This document shows, piece after piece, positions 8,179 to 18,306 of a DNA stretch of 64,000 bases; positions within the stretch are counted from its first letter, which is position 1; every line of letters starts with the position of its first letter. The notes beneath the pieces were generated by a model. That model searched no databases, was not told the DNA's origin, and saw nothing but the letters and a program-made list of their open reading frames with translations. Source of the DNA: Streptomyces roseofulvus (GTDB taxonomy: Bacteria > Actinomycetota > Actinomycetes > Streptomycetales > Streptomycetaceae); contig NZ_BAAAWE010000001.1 of assembly GCF_039534915.1 (NCBI RefSeq), positions 1,364,001 through 1,428,000 on the forward strand. Reading direction: 5' to 3'. The position numbers were made by a program, and so were the translations under genes.

Positions 8179-9765
8179 CTACGGCTGCGGAGTCGCGTGC
8201 GGGGCGCACGTCTGGTCCGTGGCGTCGAGCCTGCCGGTCAGCAGGTAGTCCTCGACCTTGGTGTTGAGGCACGGGTTGGCCAGGTTGGTGATGCCGTGCG
8301 AGCCGGCGTCGCGCTCCGTGATCAGACGCGAGTTCTTGAACCGCTTGTGCAGTTCCACGGCGCCCTCGTACGGGGTGGCGGCGTCGCGCTCGGCCTGGGT
8401 GATGAGCACGGGCGGCAGGCCCTGGCCCGTCTTGACCTGCACGGGACGCCGGCTCGGCGCCTTCCAGGTGGCGCAGGGCAGGTTCATCCAGGCGTTGGAC
8501 CAGGTCATGAACGGGTAATGCTCGTGGAGGCGGGAGTTGTCCCGGTCCCACTTCTTCCAGCTGGTCGGCCACGGGGCGTCCGCACACTCGACGGCCGTGT
8601 AGACCGCGTTGCCGTTCTCCGAGGCGATGTTGCCGGCGGTGTCGGTGAGGTCCGCGGCGGCGTTGTCGATCAGCGGCTGCGGGTCGCCGGCGGCGTACGC
8701 GCTCCACGCCTCGGCCACCGGGGCCCACATGGAGTCGTAGTACGGGGCGTTCTGGAAGAAGCCGATCAGCTCGGCCGGTCCGACCTTGCCGCCGAGCGGC
8801 GCCTTCTTGGCGGCGGCGCGCAGGGTGTCCCACTGCTGCCGCACCTCGGCGAGGGTGGAGCCGAGGTGGTAGGCGGCGTCGTTCCGGGCGACCCAGGTCA
8901 TCCAGTCGGTGAGCCGGCCCTCGAAGGCGATGTCCTGGCCGAGGTTGGCCTCGTACCAGATGGAGCGGGTCGACGGGTTGACGACGCTGTCCAGGACCAT
9001 GCGGCGGACGTGCGTCGGGAAGAGGGTGCCGTAGACGGCGCCGAGGTAGGTGCCGTACGAGACGCCGACGAAGTTGAGCTTCCGCTCGCCGAGGGCGGCG
9101 CGGATGACGTCGAGGTCGCGGGCGGTGTTCGGGGTCGTCATGTGCGGGAGCATGTCGCCGCTCTTCTCGGCGCAGCCCTCGGCGTACTCGGCGGCGAGCT
9201 TGCGCTGCGCCAGCTTGTCGGCCTCGCTGTCGGGCACCGGGTCGAGCTTGGGGCCCTTGACGAACTCGGTCGGGTCGACGCAGGAGATCGGGGCGGACTT
9301 GCCGACGCCGCGCGGGTCGAAGCCGACGAAGTCGTACGCCTTGGCGGTGTTCGCCCAGATCTTGTTGTTGGTCGTGACGCGGCGCGGGAAGCGCAGGCCG
9401 GAACCGCCGGGGCCGCCGGGGTTGTAGAGGAGCGCGCCCTGGCGCTCGGCCGGGGTGCCGGTGGCGGCGATCCGGTCGACGGCGAGCTTGATCTTCTTGC
9501 CGTACGGCTTGGCGTAGTCGACGGGCACGGTGACCCAGCCGCACTGGATCGGCTTCTCCAGGCCCCAGTCGGCGGGACAGTCCTGCCAGTCGATGCCGGT
9601 GCGGGCCGCCTGTGCCGCGGCGACGGCGACACCGGTCGCCTCGGCGTCGCGGCCGTGGCGCGCCCCGCCGTCGGCGCTCGCGGCCGGTGCCGCGAGCGCG
9701 CCCGCGACGAGCGTGCCGGCGATGAGTGTGCCGGCGGAGCCGAGCACTGCCGTGCGTCGTCTCAC
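8179..9765 (-). CDS. Secreted alpha/beta-hydrolase, tripeptidyl aminopeptidase family
   Basis: 528 residues from a GTG at 9765, chosen because a GGGGGAGG site lies just upstream and the protein then begins with a classical signal peptide ending near PAASA. It removes N-terminal tripeptides outside the cell. The oxyanion loop is NPGGPGGSG, the serine nucleophile is in GVSYGTYLG, the acid is in ERDAATPY, and the histidine is in DAGSHGI within the C-terminal TAP-like domain (about 420-510). Cysteines near the C-terminus suggest disulfides. From memory, a homologue sits next to urease in S. coelicolor. Confidence 0.92.
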   Translation of the reverse strand: MRRRTAVLGSAGTLIAGTLVAGALAAPAASADGGARHGRDAEATGVAVAAAQAARTGIDWQDCPADWGLEKPIQCGWVTVPVDYAKPYGKKIKLAVDRIAATGTPAERQGALLYNPGGPGGSGLRFPRRVTTNNKIWANTAKAYDFVGFDPRGVGKSAPISCVDPTEFVKGPKLDPVPDSEADKLAQRKLAAEYAEGCAEKSGDMLPHMTTPNTARDLDVIRAALGERKLNFVGVSYGTYLGAVYGTLFPTHVRRMVLDSVVNPSTRSIWYEANLGQDIAFEGRLTDWMTWVARNDAAYHLGSTLAEVRQQWDTLRAAAKKAPLGGKVGPAELIGFFQNAPYYDSMWAPVAEAWSAYAAGDPQPLIDNAAADLTDTAGNIASENGNAVYTAVECADAPWPTSWKKWDRDNSRLHEHYPFMTWSNAWMNLPCATWKAPSRRPVQVKTGQGLPPVLITQAERDAATPYEGAVELHKRFKNSRLITERDAGSHGITNLANPCLNTKVEDYLLTGRLDATDQTCAPHATPQP

Positions 9766-9904
9766 AGGTCCTCCCCCTGTAGGTGGTCGTCTGTTCGGGT
9801 GATCCTTTCGTCTGAGAGGGCATGACGTCAGTCCGAACACACGTTTCTTTGCCGAACCCATAACCGGAGTGCGGAATCCGCTGAGCGGTGCACCCCGACC
9901 GGCC

Positions 9905-10647
9905 TCAGCCGGCGGCGAGTTCGTCCAGCGCCGTGTCGAGGATCCGGCGCAGGGCGAGCGCGTCGGGCGCGACCGCGGTGACGAGCACCGCCGGGCCGGC
10001 CAGCGGGGTCAGGGCCGCTTGGTCGCCGAGCGGCCGGGCCGGCGGCGGCGCGTCCGCGTACGCCGGGTCGACGACGAGGAGTTGGCCGGTGGCCCGGTGA
10101 CCGGCGAGGACGGCGCCGCCGTCCCAGCCGCGGGCGGCACCGGGGCCGTACGCCAGCTCCTGGTCGAGCAGCGGGCGGCCCGCGCGGCGGACGGTGAGAC
10201 GGGAGACGAGGGTGCCGGGGGGTTCACCGTGGCGGCCGAGGACCTGCTCCTCGCGCAGGACCAGCCGCGCGGTCGGCGCCAGGTCGACGCCGGTGCGCAC
10301 CCGGAGGTCGGAGCCGTGGGCGCTGACGAGCTGTTCGGGCAGCCAGTGCAGGACGGCGTCCGCGCCGACCCGGAGCCGGAGTTCGTACCGGGCGGGGTCC
10401 GGGGTGCGGCCGGGCAGGGCGAGGGTGGCGGCGGCCGAGTCGACCCGGAGCCGGGCCCCGTCCCGTACCTCGGTCTCGATCGCGAGCCGGTCGCCGCCGA
10501 GCGGGGCGCTCATCGCGCCGACGACCGTCACCCGCGACCAGCCGGGGCCGGCGGCGCGGGTACGGCGCGGGGCGAGCGGTCCGTCGCTCTCCAGGACCGG
10601 CAGCGAACCGCCGGGCCCGGCGGCGATCCGGGCGGTGGCGCGCAGGC

Positions 10648-10651
<4 letters not shown>
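9905..10651 (-). CDS. ureD: Urease accessory protein UreD
   Basis: 248 residues, last gene of the urease operon. UreD (UreH) is the scaffold that binds apo-urease together with UreF and UreG during nickel insertion. The pattern of beta strands with [15 protein letters not shown] near the start and [23 protein letters not shown] in the middle (shown by its strands) fits the family. The start overlaps the ureG stop by 4 bases, so the two are translationally coupled. Confidence 0.92.
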
Positions 10652-11343
<692 letters not shown>

Positions 11344-11356
11344 GGGTGCTCCCGTG

Positions 11357-12025
11357 TTACGAGGCGAAGAGGCGGACGGGCCAGTCCGCGTGCTGTTCGG
11401 CGGTGATGTCGAGGAGCGGCGCGGAGGCGGCGGGCAGGGCGTCGACGCCTTCGCGGGCGGCGGCGGTGGCCCGCCGCGCGACCTCGTCCATCACGGGGGC
11501 GAGCCGGGCGAGGACGCCGGTCGCCTGGTAGGGGTCGAGGCCCAGGAGGCGTACGGTCGCGGTCGCGGGGCCGCCGACCGTCTCGTACGCGGCGCAGTGC
11601 GCGGCGTCCTCCGGGCCGAGCCCCGCCGCCCGGGCCGTGATGCCGAGCACGACGGGCTGGTGCGCGCCGTGCGGGAAGGCGGCGGCGAGCGCGTCGAGTT
11701 CGGGGCTCGGCCAGGCGGCGCGGGCGGCCCGCATCAGCTGGCGGCCGAGCCGCCGGGCGGCGGCGCGCAGCGCGGGCGAGGGGGTGCGGGCGTCGGCGGC
11801 GGCGTCGAGCTCGTACGGATCGAGCCCGAGGGCCGCCGCGGCGGCGAGGCCCGCCGCGGTGAGGCCGACGGTGTGCAGACGCCCGAGACAGAACGCTTCG
11901 AGCCCGGCGGCGTCGCGGATGCGCCCGGCCTTCACGGCGGCCTCGGCGCCGCCGGAGTGGGCGTGCCCGCCGGCCGGGAAGCGTCCGTCGGCGAGCACCA
12001 GGAGGGCGGAGCGGGAAGCCGCCAT
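11357..12025 (-). CDS. ureF: Urease accessory protein UreF
   Basis: 222 residues starting [20 protein letters not shown]. The opening LLxLxDxxFPxGGxxHSGG block is the UreF signature. It activates the UreG GTPase cycle in the UreD-UreF-UreG complex. The frame is open far upstream, but the ATG at 12025 shares one base with the ureC stop, and homology begins exactly there. Confidence 0.94.
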   Translation of the reverse strand: MAASRSALLVLADGRFPAGGHAHSGGAEAAVKAGRIRDAAGLEAFCLGRLHTVGLTAAGLAAAAALGLDPYELDAAADARTPSPALRAAARRLGRQLMRAARAAWPSPELDALAAAFPHGAHQPVVLGITARAAGLGPEDAAHCAAYETVGGPATATVRLLGLDPYQATGVLARLAPVMDEVARRATAAAREGVDALPAASAPLLDITAEQHADWPVRLFAS

Positions 12026-13746
12026 CAGAAGAGGAAGTAGCGCTGGGCCATGGGCAGTTCCACGGCGGGGGCGGGTTCGACCGCTTCGCCGTCGATGGTG
12101 ACGGTGAAGGTGTCGGCGTCGACCTCGACGCGCGGCAGGGCGTCGTTCTCCCGCATGTCCGCCTTGGTGACGCGGCGGGTGGAGCGGATCGGGGTGAACT
12201 CCTTGGCCAGGCCGAGCCGCTGGGGCAGGTCGTCCTCGATCGCCGCCTCGGCGGTGAAGTTGACGGAGCCGGCGGCCGCCGCCCGGCCGAGGGCGCCGAA
12301 CATGGGGCGCGGCAGCACCGGCTGGGGCGTGGGGATGGAGGCGTTGGCGTCGCCCATCTGCGCGTAGGCGATCTGGCCGCCCTTGAGGACGGCGAGCGGC
12401 TTCACCCCGAAGAAGGCGGGCTCCCACAGCACGAGGTCGGCGAGCTTGCCGGGTTCGACGGAGCCGATGAGGTGGTCCATGCCCTGGGCGACGGCCGGGT
12501 TGATCGTGTACTTGGCGACGTAGCGGCGGACCCGCCGGTTGTCGGCGCGGCCGTCCCCCGGCAGCGCGCCGCGCCGCTTCTTCATGACGTGGGCGGTCTG
12601 CCAGGTCCGCAGGACCACCTCGCCGATCCGGCCCATGGCCTGCGAGTCGGAGGAGATGATCGAGATGGCGCCGAGGTCGTGGAGGATGTCCTCGGCCGCG
12701 ATCGTGGACGGCCGGATCCGGGACTCGGCGAAGGCGAGGTCCTCGGGGACGGCCGGGTTGAGGTGGTGGCAGACCATCAGCATGTCGAGGTGTTCCTCGA
12801 TGGTGTTGACGGTGTGCGGCCGGGTCGGGTTGGTCGAGCTGGGCAGCACGTGGGGCTCGGAGACCACGGTGATGATGTCCGGCGCGTGCCCGCCGCCCGC
12901 GCCCTCGGTGTGGTACGCGTGGATGGTCCGGCCCGCGATGGCGGCGAGGGTGTCGCCGACGAATCCGGCCTCGTTGAGGGTGTCGGTGTGGATGGCGAGC
13001 TGGGCGCCGGTCTCCTCGCAGACGCCGAGGCAGGCGTCGATGACGGCGGGGGTGGCCCCCCAGTCCTCGTGGATCTTGAAGCCGAGGGCGCCGCCGCGCA
13101 GCTGGGAGTGCATCGCCTCGCGGGACATGGTGTTGCCCTTGCCGAGGAGGCCGATGTTGACCGGGAAGGTGTCGAGGGCCTCGAACATCCGGGCGGTGTG
13201 CCAGGGGCCGGGGGTGACGGTGGTGGCCTTGGTGCCTTCGGCGGGTCCCGTGCCGCCGCCCACCAGGGTGGTGACGCCGGTGGCGAGCGCCTGCTCGACG
13301 ACGGTCGGCGAGATGAAGTGGACGTGGGCGTCGACGGCGCCGGCCGTGACGATCCGCCCGTTGCCGGAGATGACCTCGGTCTCGGGGCCGATGACGAGCT
13401 CGGGGTGAACCCCGTCCATGGTGTCGGGATTGCCGGCCTTGCCGAGGGCGGTGATCCGGCCGTCGCGGATGCCGATGTCCGCCTTGACGATCCCCCAGTG
13501 GTCGATGACCACCGCGCCGGTGATCACCGTGTCGGGGGCGCCTTCGGCGCGGGTGGTGCGGGCCTGGCCCATCGACTCGCGGATGACCTTGCCGCCGCCG
13601 AAGACGGCTTCGTCGCCGGCCCGGCCGGGGCCGCCGGAACGGTCCTCCTCGATCTCCACCAGCAGGTCGGTGTCGGCGAGCCGGATGCGGTCGCCGGTGG
13701 TGGGGCCGAAGAGGTCGGCGTACACGGCGCGGTGCAGGTCAGGCAC
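12025..13746 (-). CDS. ureC: Urease subunit alpha
   Basis: 573 residues, the catalytic subunit that hydrolyses urea to ammonia and carbamate at a dinickel centre. The carbamylated lysine is in [11 protein letters not shown], metal-binding histidines are in VDAHVHFI and AIHTDTLNE, and the mobile-flap residues are in LMVCHHLNP with the catalytic Cys-His. The signature [12 protein letters not shown] is intact. The start is a GTG at 13746, overlapping the ureB stop by 8 bases. Full length with no missing key residue, so urease is probably functional. Confidence 0.98.
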   Translation of the reverse strand: MPDLHRAVYADLFGPTTGDRIRLADTDLLVEIEEDRSGGPGRAGDEAVFGGGKVIRESMGQARTTRAEGAPDTVITGAVVIDHWGIVKADIGIRDGRITALGKAGNPDTMDGVHPELVIGPETEVISGNGRIVTAGAVDAHVHFISPTVVEQALATGVTTLVGGGTGPAEGTKATTVTPGPWHTARMFEALDTFPVNIGLLGKGNTMSREAMHSQLRGGALGFKIHEDWGATPAVIDACLGVCEETGAQLAIHTDTLNEAGFVGDTLAAIAGRTIHAYHTEGAGGGHAPDIITVVSEPHVLPSSTNPTRPHTVNTIEEHLDMLMVCHHLNPAVPEDLAFAESRIRPSTIAAEDILHDLGAISIISSDSQAMGRIGEVVLRTWQTAHVMKKRRGALPGDGRADNRRVRRYVAKYTINPAVAQGMDHLIGSVEPGKLADLVLWEPAFFGVKPLAVLKGGQIAYAQMGDANASIPTPQPVLPRPMFGALGRAAAAGSVNFTAEAAIEDDLPQRLGLAKEFTPIRSTRRVTKADMRENDALPRVEVDADTFTVTIDGEAVEPAPAVELPMAQRYFLF

Positions 13747-14122
13747 GGGGGGCTCCGTTCGGCGGCGCGGGCTGCGGGGCGGCGGGACGGGACCCGGAGC
13801 CGGGGGCGTCCGGCGGGTCGAGGGGGCCCGCGGTCTCGCCGCGCAGGCCGGGGACGGTCCGGCGGCCGGCGATCGGCACGAGTTCGACCTCGACGGGGAC
13901 GCCGGGCTCGAAACGGACGGCGGTCCCCGCGGCGATGTGCAGCCGCAGCCCGCGGGCGGCGGCGCGGTCGAAGTCGAGACCGGGGTTGACCTCGGCGAAG
14001 TGGTAGTGGGAGCCGACCTGGACGGGCCGGTCGGCGGCGTTCAGGACGGTGAGGCGGGTGACGGGGCGGCCCTCGTTGAGGGGCACGGGCCCGTCCGCGT
14101 ACAGGATCTCTCCCGGGATCAT
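13739..14122 (-). CDS. ureB: Urease subunit beta
   Basis: 127 residues beginning [19 protein letters not shown], the standard beta-subunit opening. The core of about 100 residues ([18 protein letters not shown] and [11 protein letters not shown]) is normal. It carries an extra Pro/Ala/Gly-rich tail of about 25 residues, encoded in the stretch that overlaps the start of ureC. Confidence 0.96.
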   Translation of the reverse strand: MIPGEILYADGPVPLNEGRPVTRLTVLNAADRPVQVGSHYHFAEVNPGLDFDRAAARGLRLHIAAGTAVRFEPGVPVEVELVPIAGRRTVPGLRGETAGPLDPPDAPGSGSRPAAPQPAPPNGAPRA

Positions 14123-14137
14123 CGGCGCCGGCCCCCG

Positions 14138-14440
<303 letters not shown>

Positions 14441-14602
14441 TCTTCCACCTCACAGTCGTCCACCGGGCCGCACCCGGACAGCTGCGGACCCTACCGACCG
14501 TCAACACTCTGTTGAACAGCGGAGACGCGGGGGACGGCCGGACATTGCACGTTAGGGCGGAAGTTTTTCCGGCGCGTTAACTCCGGCTTTGCGATTCCAT
14601 GA

Positions 14603-15235
14603 TCATCGGGCCGGCGGCGCGGCGGCTGCCGCGTTCATCGACATGATTCCGCGCAGCCCCTCCTCCAGGACGCCGATCTCGACGTCGCCGAACAGCGCCT
14701 GCTGGGCGATGAAGCCCTGCACGGTGGCGATGAGCGTGCGGGCCATGGCGGCGGAGGAGACGTCGGCGGGGACGAGTCCGGCGTCGCGGTACGCGTCGAC
14801 GAGCCCCGACCAGATGTCCCGCATCCCGCCGAAGCCCTGGGCGAGGGTCTTCGCCAGGGTCTCGTCCCGCAGGGTCTCGGCCCACACCTGGATGATCAGG
14901 CGCGCGAACGCCTGCCGTTCCGCGCCGGCGATCCCCCCGTCCAGCACGATCGTCAGCACCCGCGCGATCAGCACGTCGGGCAGCAGCGGCGGACTCACCT
15001 CACTGGCCTCCGCGAAGGCACCGCGGATGCGGACGAAGGTCTCGTCGGCGATCGCCGCGATCAGTTCGTCCTTGCTCCGGAAGTAGCGGTAGACCGCCCC
15101 GGCGGAGAGTCCGGCCTCGGCGAGCACGTCCTGCATGGAGGTGGCGTGGAAGCCGTTGCGGGCGAAGCAGCGGGCGGCGCCGTCGAGGATCTGGCGGCGG
15201 CGGGCGTCGAGGTGTTCCTGGGAGACACGGGCCAT
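14603..15235 (-). CDS. TetR/AcrR family transcriptional regulator
   Basis: 210 residues from an ATG at 15235 (MARVSQEHLDARRRQIL). The N-terminal helix-turn-helix is clear: GFHATSMQDVLAEAGLSAG followed by AVYRYFRSKDELIAAI. It is divergent from a membrane-protein gene and the 139-bp gap holds a repeated 18-bp element, so it most likely represses itself and that neighbour. The ligand is unknown. Confidence 0.9.
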   Translation of the reverse strand: MARVSQEHLDARRRQILDGAARCFARNGFHATSMQDVLAEAGLSAGAVYRYFRSKDELIAAIADETFVRIRGAFAEASEVSPPLLPDVLIARVLTIVLDGGIAGAERQAFARLIIQVWAETLRDETLAKTLAQGFGGMRDIWSGLVDAYRDAGLVPADVSSAAMARTLIATVQGFIAQQALFGDVEIGVLEEGLRGIMSMNAAAAAPPAR

Positions 15236-15246
15236 ACCCCAGAAGC

Positions 15247-15321
15247 TAAAACGAATATTCATTCTTGACAACTTCGCCACCCGGGCGGAGAGTGTGGAAC
15301 AGATAAAACGAACGATCCTTC
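15247..15321. promoter_or_regulatory. Two copies of an 18-bp operator-like element
   Basis: TAAAACGAATATTCATTC (15247-15264) and TAAAACGAACGATCCTTC (15304-15321) agree at 14 of 18 positions. The first has a palindromic GAATATTC core. They lie in the gap between the divergent TetR and membrane-protein genes, and a TTGACA hexamer at 15265-15270 directly follows the first copy. They are the best candidates for the TetR binding sites. Confidence 0.6.
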
Positions 15322-15374
15322 TCTTTGGATCCGTCCGCGACCCCGCTCGCTCCGACCTGAGAATCGAGGCCGTC

Positions 15375-16376
15375 ATGTCCGCCTCCACCGCCCCCGCGAC
15401 GGGGCGCAAGACCCTCGCGGTGCTCCTGCTCGTCCCCGCGCTCGCCGCCCTCGTCCTGTGGACCTTCGCCTGGCCCGCCGCGCGCATCGCCCCGCGCGAC
15501 CTGCCCGTCGGCGTGGCCGGCCCGGCCGCGGCGGCGGACGGCCTCGCCCACGACCTCGGACGGCACGAGGGGGCCTTCGAGGTGCACCGGTACGAGGACG
15601 CCGCCGCCGCCCGCTCCGCCGTCGAGAACCGGGAGGTCTACGGAGCGGTGGTCGTCACCCCGGCGGGCCCGGAACTGCTGACCGCCTCGGCCGGCAGCCC
15701 GGTCGTGGCCGGCCTGCTGCGCGAGGCCGTCGCGGGCCCGGCCGCCGCCGAGGGCCGGACGGTCCCGGTCACCGACGTCGTCGCGCTGCCCTCCGGCGAT
15801 CCGCGCGGCGCCGTGCTCGGCGCCAGTCTGCTGCCGCTCGCGATCGCGGGCGCCGCCACCGGTGCGGCCACCGTGCTGCTCGGACTGCGCGGGGCCCGCG
15901 CCGCCGCCACCCTCGCCGGCGCCTCCGCGCTCGCGGGACTCACCGGCGCGGCGCTCGCGCACGGCTGGCTCGGCGCGCTGACCGGGAACGTCTGGGCCGA
16001 GGCCGGCGTGCTGTCCCTGACCGTGCTGGCGATCGGCGCGACCTTCGCGGGACTCGCCACCGCGCTCGGCAGGCCCGGCTTCGGACTCGCCGCCGTGCTC
16101 ACCATCCTCGCGGGCAACGCCTTCTCGGGCATGGGCAGCGCCCCGGAGCTGCTGCCGTCCGGGATCGGCCTGCTCGGCCAGTGGCTGCCGCCGGGCGCCG
16201 GCGGCACGGCGCTCCGCTCCGTCGCCTTCTTCGACGGAGCCGCGGCCGGCGGACCGCTGCTGGTCCTCTCCCTCTGGGCCGCCGCGGGCCTGACGGCGCT
16301 GGCCCTCGGCGGCCGGCGGCGGACCACGCCGGCTCCCGTACCGGCCCCGGCTGCGGCGGCGACGACAGCGGGCTGA
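15375..16376 (+). CDS. ABC-2/YhgE-like membrane protein
   Basis: 333 residues from an ATG at 15375, with 24 codons of upstream open frame not used. One N-terminal membrane helix (about 12-34), an exported domain of about 110 residues with the phrase VYGAVVVTPAGPELLTASAGSP, then five or so membrane helices to the end. This layout matches YhgE/Pip-like and ABC-2 permease-like proteins that work with a TetR regulator in export or stress response. There is no ATPase gene beside it. It ends in a strong hairpin. Confidence 0.65.
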   Translation: MSASTAPATGRKTLAVLLLVPALAALVLWTFAWPAARIAPRDLPVGVAGPAAAADGLAHDLGRHEGAFEVHRYEDAAAARSAVENREVYGAVVVTPAGPELLTASAGSPVVAGLLREAVAGPAAAEGRTVPVTDVVALPSGDPRGAVLGASLLPLAIAGAATGAATVLLGLRGARAAATLAGASALAGLTGAALAHGWLGALTGNVWAEAGVLSLTVLAIGATFAGLATALGRPGFGLAAVLTILAGNAFSGMGSAPELLPSGIGLLGQWLPPGAGGTALRSVAFFDGAAAGGPLLVLSLWAAAGLTALALGGRRRTTPAPVPAPAAAATTAG

Positions 16377-16397
16377 CCGCCCGCCGTCCCGAGACGG

Positions 16398-16433
16398 CCG
16401 CGTGCCCCCGACGTAGCGGACGGGGGCACGCGG
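16398..16433 (+). terminator. Hairpin terminator
   Basis: Perfect 13-base arms 16398-16410 and 16421-16433 with a 10-base loop, between the membrane-protein stop and the convergent antitoxin gene. Confidence 0.75.
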
Positions 16434-16487
16434 CTTCCTTGTATACGGAGGGAGGCGGACGGACCTGATGCCCGTCGGGCCCGGGGG

Positions 16488-16787
16488 TCAGCGCCCGCCG
16501 GGCTCGCGGTGGTGCGCGGCGATGCCGAAGCGGCGCTGTTCACCGGTGGCGGAACCGAGCCCGCCGGCGACCCCCGTACCGGAGAGCGAGCTGATCACCG
16601 GACCGTCGGCCGGCTCCGGCGTCTCGGCCTCCAGTTTCTCCAGTCGCTCCAGGTCAGCGGCGGAGACCAGGGCGACGAGCGGCTTCCCGTGGCGGGTCAC
16701 GACCACGCGCTCGCCGCCGTACACCACGCGGTTGATCAGGTCGGCGAGCTCCGCCCGCGCTTGCGTCACCGGGATCTCGTAGGTCAT
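16488..16787 (-). CDS. Phd/YefM-family type II antitoxin, no toxin beside it
   Basis: 99 residues. The first 50 (TYEIPVTQARAELADLINRV and VVVTRHGKPLVALV) are the Phd/YefM DNA-binding and dimerisation domain. The last 40 are acidic then Gly/Ser-rich and would normally wrap a RelE/YoeB or Doc toxin. A GAGGAG site precedes the ATG at 16787. No toxin gene follows: downstream is a hairpin and the convergent membrane protein. Instead the antitoxin is divergent from a ClpP homologue across 58 bp. It may be an orphan regulator or pair with a distant toxin. Confidence 0.85.
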   Translation of the reverse strand: MTYEIPVTQARAELADLINRVVYGGERVVVTRHGKPLVALVSAADLERLEKLEAETPEPADGPVISSLSGTGVAGGLGSATGEQRRFGIAAHHREPGGR

Positions 16788-16805
16788 GCTCCTCATCTTA
16801 CGGTC

Positions 16806-16820
16806 TGTACGTCCTGTACA
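16806..16820. promoter_or_regulatory. TGTAC inverted repeat between antitoxin and ClpP-like genes
   Basis: TGTACGTCCTGTACA reads as TGTAC, a 5-base spacer, then GTACA. It sits in the middle of the 58-bp divergent gap. YefM/Phd proteins bind palindromes containing TGTACA in their own promoters, so it is a strong candidate operator controlling both genes. Confidence 0.65.
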
Positions 16821-16845
16821 TTTTTGACAGAAGGAGGCACTCCTC

Positions 16846-17469
16846 ATGGACGCGCGCCACGTACTGCCGGAGTTCTCGGAGCGGACCTCGTACGGCACCC
16901 GGACCCTCGACCCGTACGCGAAGCTCCTGGAGAACCGGGTGGTGTTCCTCGGCACCACGGTCGACGACGTCGCCGCGAGCGATGTGATCGCCCAGCTCCT
17001 CACCCTGGACGCCGACGCGCCCGGCCGGGACATCGCGCTGTACCTCAACTCCCCCGGCGGCTCCCTCACGGCGATGACCGCGATCCACGACACGATGCGC
17101 AGCCTGGCGAGCGACGTGGAGACGACCTGCCTCGGACAGGCGGGGTCCACGGCGGCGGTCCTGCTCGCCGCCGGCACACCCGGGAAGCGGATGATGCTGC
17201 CCCGGGCCCGGGTGACCCTGCGCCAGCCCGTCCTGGACGAGCCGTTCGCCGGGCAGCCCTCCGACCTGGACCTCCAGGCCCGCGAACTGGAGCGGCTGCG
17301 CGCCGTGATGACGGGTCTGCTCTCCGCGTACACCGGTCAGGACGAGGAGCGGATCGCCGCCGACACCGACCGTCCGACGATCCTCGACGCGCCGGCCGCG
17401 CTCGCGTACGGCCTGGTCGACCACATCGTCAGCGACCGCCGGACGGCCTCCGGCCCGTCGGCCCGGTGA
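16846..17469 (+). CDS. ClpP-family protein lacking the catalytic histidine
   Basis: 207 residues with the ClpP fold along its whole length: [25 protein letters not shown], and GLVDHIV near the end. The nucleophile Ser is kept (GQAGS for GQAAS) and the Asp region DTDRP is kept, but the canonical M-I-H-Q-P is LRQP, so the triad histidine is Arg. It is therefore likely inactive alone, like ClpR-type subunits that join mixed rings. An AAGGAGG site lies at 16831-16837. Divergent from the orphan antitoxin. Confidence 0.85.
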   Translation: MDARHVLPEFSERTSYGTRTLDPYAKLLENRVVFLGTTVDDVAASDVIAQLLTLDADAPGRDIALYLNSPGGSLTAMTAIHDTMRSLASDVETTCLGQAGSTAAVLLAAGTPGKRMMLPRARVTLRQPVLDEPFAGQPSDLDLQARELERLRAVMTGLLSAYTGQDEERIAADTDRPTILDAPAALAYGLVDHIVSDRRTASGPSAR

Positions 17470-17476
17470 GTCCGCG

Positions 17477-17782
17477 ATGGTGCCCGAGCTTCCGCCACTG
17501 CCCGCCCTGACCCGCGCCGAGGGGCAGTTGATCGACGCGTACCTCGAAGTCGTCGACCTCCTGGGGAAGATCAATCCATCCAGGGGTTCGCATACCTATG
17601 GGGCCTTGCGTGCCGCACAGGCGCTGGTCGGGAGGGTGGAGGCGCTGCGCGAGGCGCTGACGCTCATGCATATGCGGGGCGAGAGCGAGGTCCACGCCGA
17701 GACATTGGCCTGCGCGCTGCGGGTGTTGGACGGCGAGCGGCGGGCCGCCCGCGTCACCGTGCCCGGAAAACGCGCCAGTTGA
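17477..17782 (+). CDS. Small helical protein, function unknown
   Basis: 101 residues, starting 7 bp after the ClpP-like gene and so probably co-transcribed. Predicted all-helical, with RAEGQLIDAYLEVVDLLGKI and RAAQALVGRVEALREALTL as amphipathic helices and a basic C-terminus. I recognise no family. Position suggests a partner or adaptor of the ClpP-like protein, an inference from context only. Confidence 0.6.
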   Translation: MVPELPPLPALTRAEGQLIDAYLEVVDLLGKINPSRGSHTYGALRAAQALVGRVEALREALTLMHMRGESEVHAETLACALRVLDGERRAARVTVPGKRAS

Positions 17783-18185
17783 CATTCCGACGTGTCGTGT
17801 CGAGCCCCGGACGGCCGACACGGGACGCAGAAATCGTCCCCCGTTCGGCGTAGGCACGCGAGCGACAGATGAAGTGTGCGAGTTGCGCAACAGGTGTACG
17901 CATTTGGCGGAATCGGGCATTCCGACGCTGGTACGGGGCTCGTCGGCCAAACCTACGACGATCACGAAACCCACTTGTCCACCCGTATGGATCAGTCGTG
18001 AGGAGCCTCACATAACGCCGTTTCCGCTCGGTTTTCGCCCTACTCGTGGGTCAAGATCCTCGACGACGACAAGCCCCCGCCATCCAGGCGGGGCGGTCCG
18101 GGCGGACGCCGAGTCCTGCCGCCGTCCCGGACTCTGGTCGACAGGATTGGACCGGCAGGAGTGGAGGACCCGAGCAGTACGGGTC
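17783..18185. other. Gene-free leader and promoter region upstream of the NlpC/P60 gene
   Basis: About 400 bp, noticeably less GC-rich than the flanking genes. Short open frames occur on both strands but none has coding-type composition plus a ribosome site. It should hold the promoter and 5' leader for the riboswitch-controlled gene downstream. Confidence 0.5.
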
Positions 18186-18300
18186 GATCGCGCTGGATTC
18201 ACCGGCGCGGCCGTCCCTTGGGGTGAAGCCGCAGCCGCGGCCGGGCATCTTCGCCTGCCCGAACCCGACAGGTCATCCTTCACAGGCGGCTGACGAAGGG
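18186..18300 (+). promoter_or_regulatory. c-di-AMP riboswitch (ydaO-yuaA type)
   Basis: The leader has the conserved blocks of the actinobacterial ydaO class in order: CGCTGGATTCACCGGCGCGG, then TTGGGGTGAAG, then CCCGAACCCGACAGGTCA, then AGGCGGCTGACGAAGG just before the start codon at 18307. In Streptomyces this class typically precedes cell-wall hydrolases, as here, and c-di-AMP switches expression off. The GAAGGG ribosome site falls in its 3' edge. The 5' limit is uncertain. Confidence 0.88.
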
Positions 18301-18306
18301 TTGCGC

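Noticed and set aside
12472..13989. A 505-residue plus-strand frame across ureC and ureB
   Set aside because: Antisense of intact urease genes with low-complexity composition and no ribosome site.
17754..18011. 85-residue minus-strand frame upstream of the NlpC/P60 gene
   Set aside because: Arg-rich, low coding bias, no ribosome site; the region reads as promoter and leader.
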